DNA from: Paramecium octaurelia
Lineage: Eukaryota > Ciliophora > Oligohymenophorea > Peniculida > Parameciidae
Reading direction: 5' to 3'
DNA: 64,000 bases
NCBI GenBank assembly: GCA_905182995.1
Contig: CAJJDP010000045.1
Location: forward strand, 493,730-557,729
In this document: in pieces, positions 63,921 to 64,000 of the stretch
Position numbering within the stretch: the stretch's first letter is position 1
Layout: each line of letters begins with the position of its first letter
Notes under the pieces: model-generated
Database searches by the model: none
Seen by the model: only the letters and a program-made list of their open reading frames with translations
Told to the model about the DNA's origin: nothing
Program-made: the position numbers and the translations under genes

Positions 63921-64000
63921 TTGGGTTTGGGGTTGGGTTTGGGTTTGGGTTTGGGTTTGGGGTTTGGGGTTTTGGGTTTGGGTTTGGGTTTGGGTTTGGG
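63921..64000 (+). repeat. Macronuclear telomere
   Basis: The G-rich strand runs to the end of the window, made of TTTGGG units with TTTGGGG, TTGGG and one TTTTGGG variant. Variable G3/G4 and T2/T3 units are the known product of Paramecium telomerase. This fixes the orientation: the chromosome ends on the right. Confidence 0.98.

Overview
The window is the right-hand end of a macronuclear chromosome of a ciliate, almost certainly Paramecium. Three features support this. The last 80 bases are G-rich telomere repeats, mostly TTTGGG with G4 variants. Long protein-like frames are full of in-frame TAA and TAG (glutamine) and end only at TGA. The genes are AT-rich, tightly packed and cut by GT...AG introns of about 22-31 nt. 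No tRNA, rRNA or CRISPR array was recognised. The nuclear code must be used here: under the standard code every gene shatters into short pieces.

Bases 1-27,530 are gene-dense, with mostly intact genes. They hold the 3' two-thirds or more of an axonemal dynein heavy chain (1-10535), a small minus-strand gene, a TPR protein of about 1033 aa, a calcium-dependent protein kinase, two small divergent genes whose start codons lie 12 bp apart, a zinc-finger/coiled-coil/RING protein, a coiled-coil protein, a PP2C phosphatase, a SAM-FHA-FHA-RING protein, a minus-strand hypothetical, a MAPKK-like kinase and a second PP2C. For most of these the introns I propose bring the coding length to an exact multiple of three, which supports the models. 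Kinases, phosphatases, an FHA phospho-reader and RING proteins make this a signalling-rich neighbourhood.

Bases 27,530-46,650 are sparser. They hold a decayed PP2C copy, Cys-rich and MORN-repeat genes, a multi-pass membrane protein, a large membrane/leucine-rich gene and a gene with a 'YHGT' ADP-ribosyltransferase-like C-terminus. Several of these carry apparent frameshifts.

Bases 46,650-63,920 are subtelomeric and mostly decayed. They hold a broken LINE-type retrotransposon with endonuclease and reverse transcriptase remnants, a Rho-family GTPase pseudogene that keeps a CaaX box, a Cys-rich surface-type pseudogene and a long, heavily eroded reading frame.

An important caveat concerns five single-N positions (34192, 44752, 53561, 56651, 59100). 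After each one the sequence restarts as a copy of the 1.3-2.4 kb that ends at the N. I read these as contig joins in which overlapping ends were not merged, not as real tandem duplications. About 8.6 kb of the window is therefore probably redundant, and genes there are listed twice or three times.
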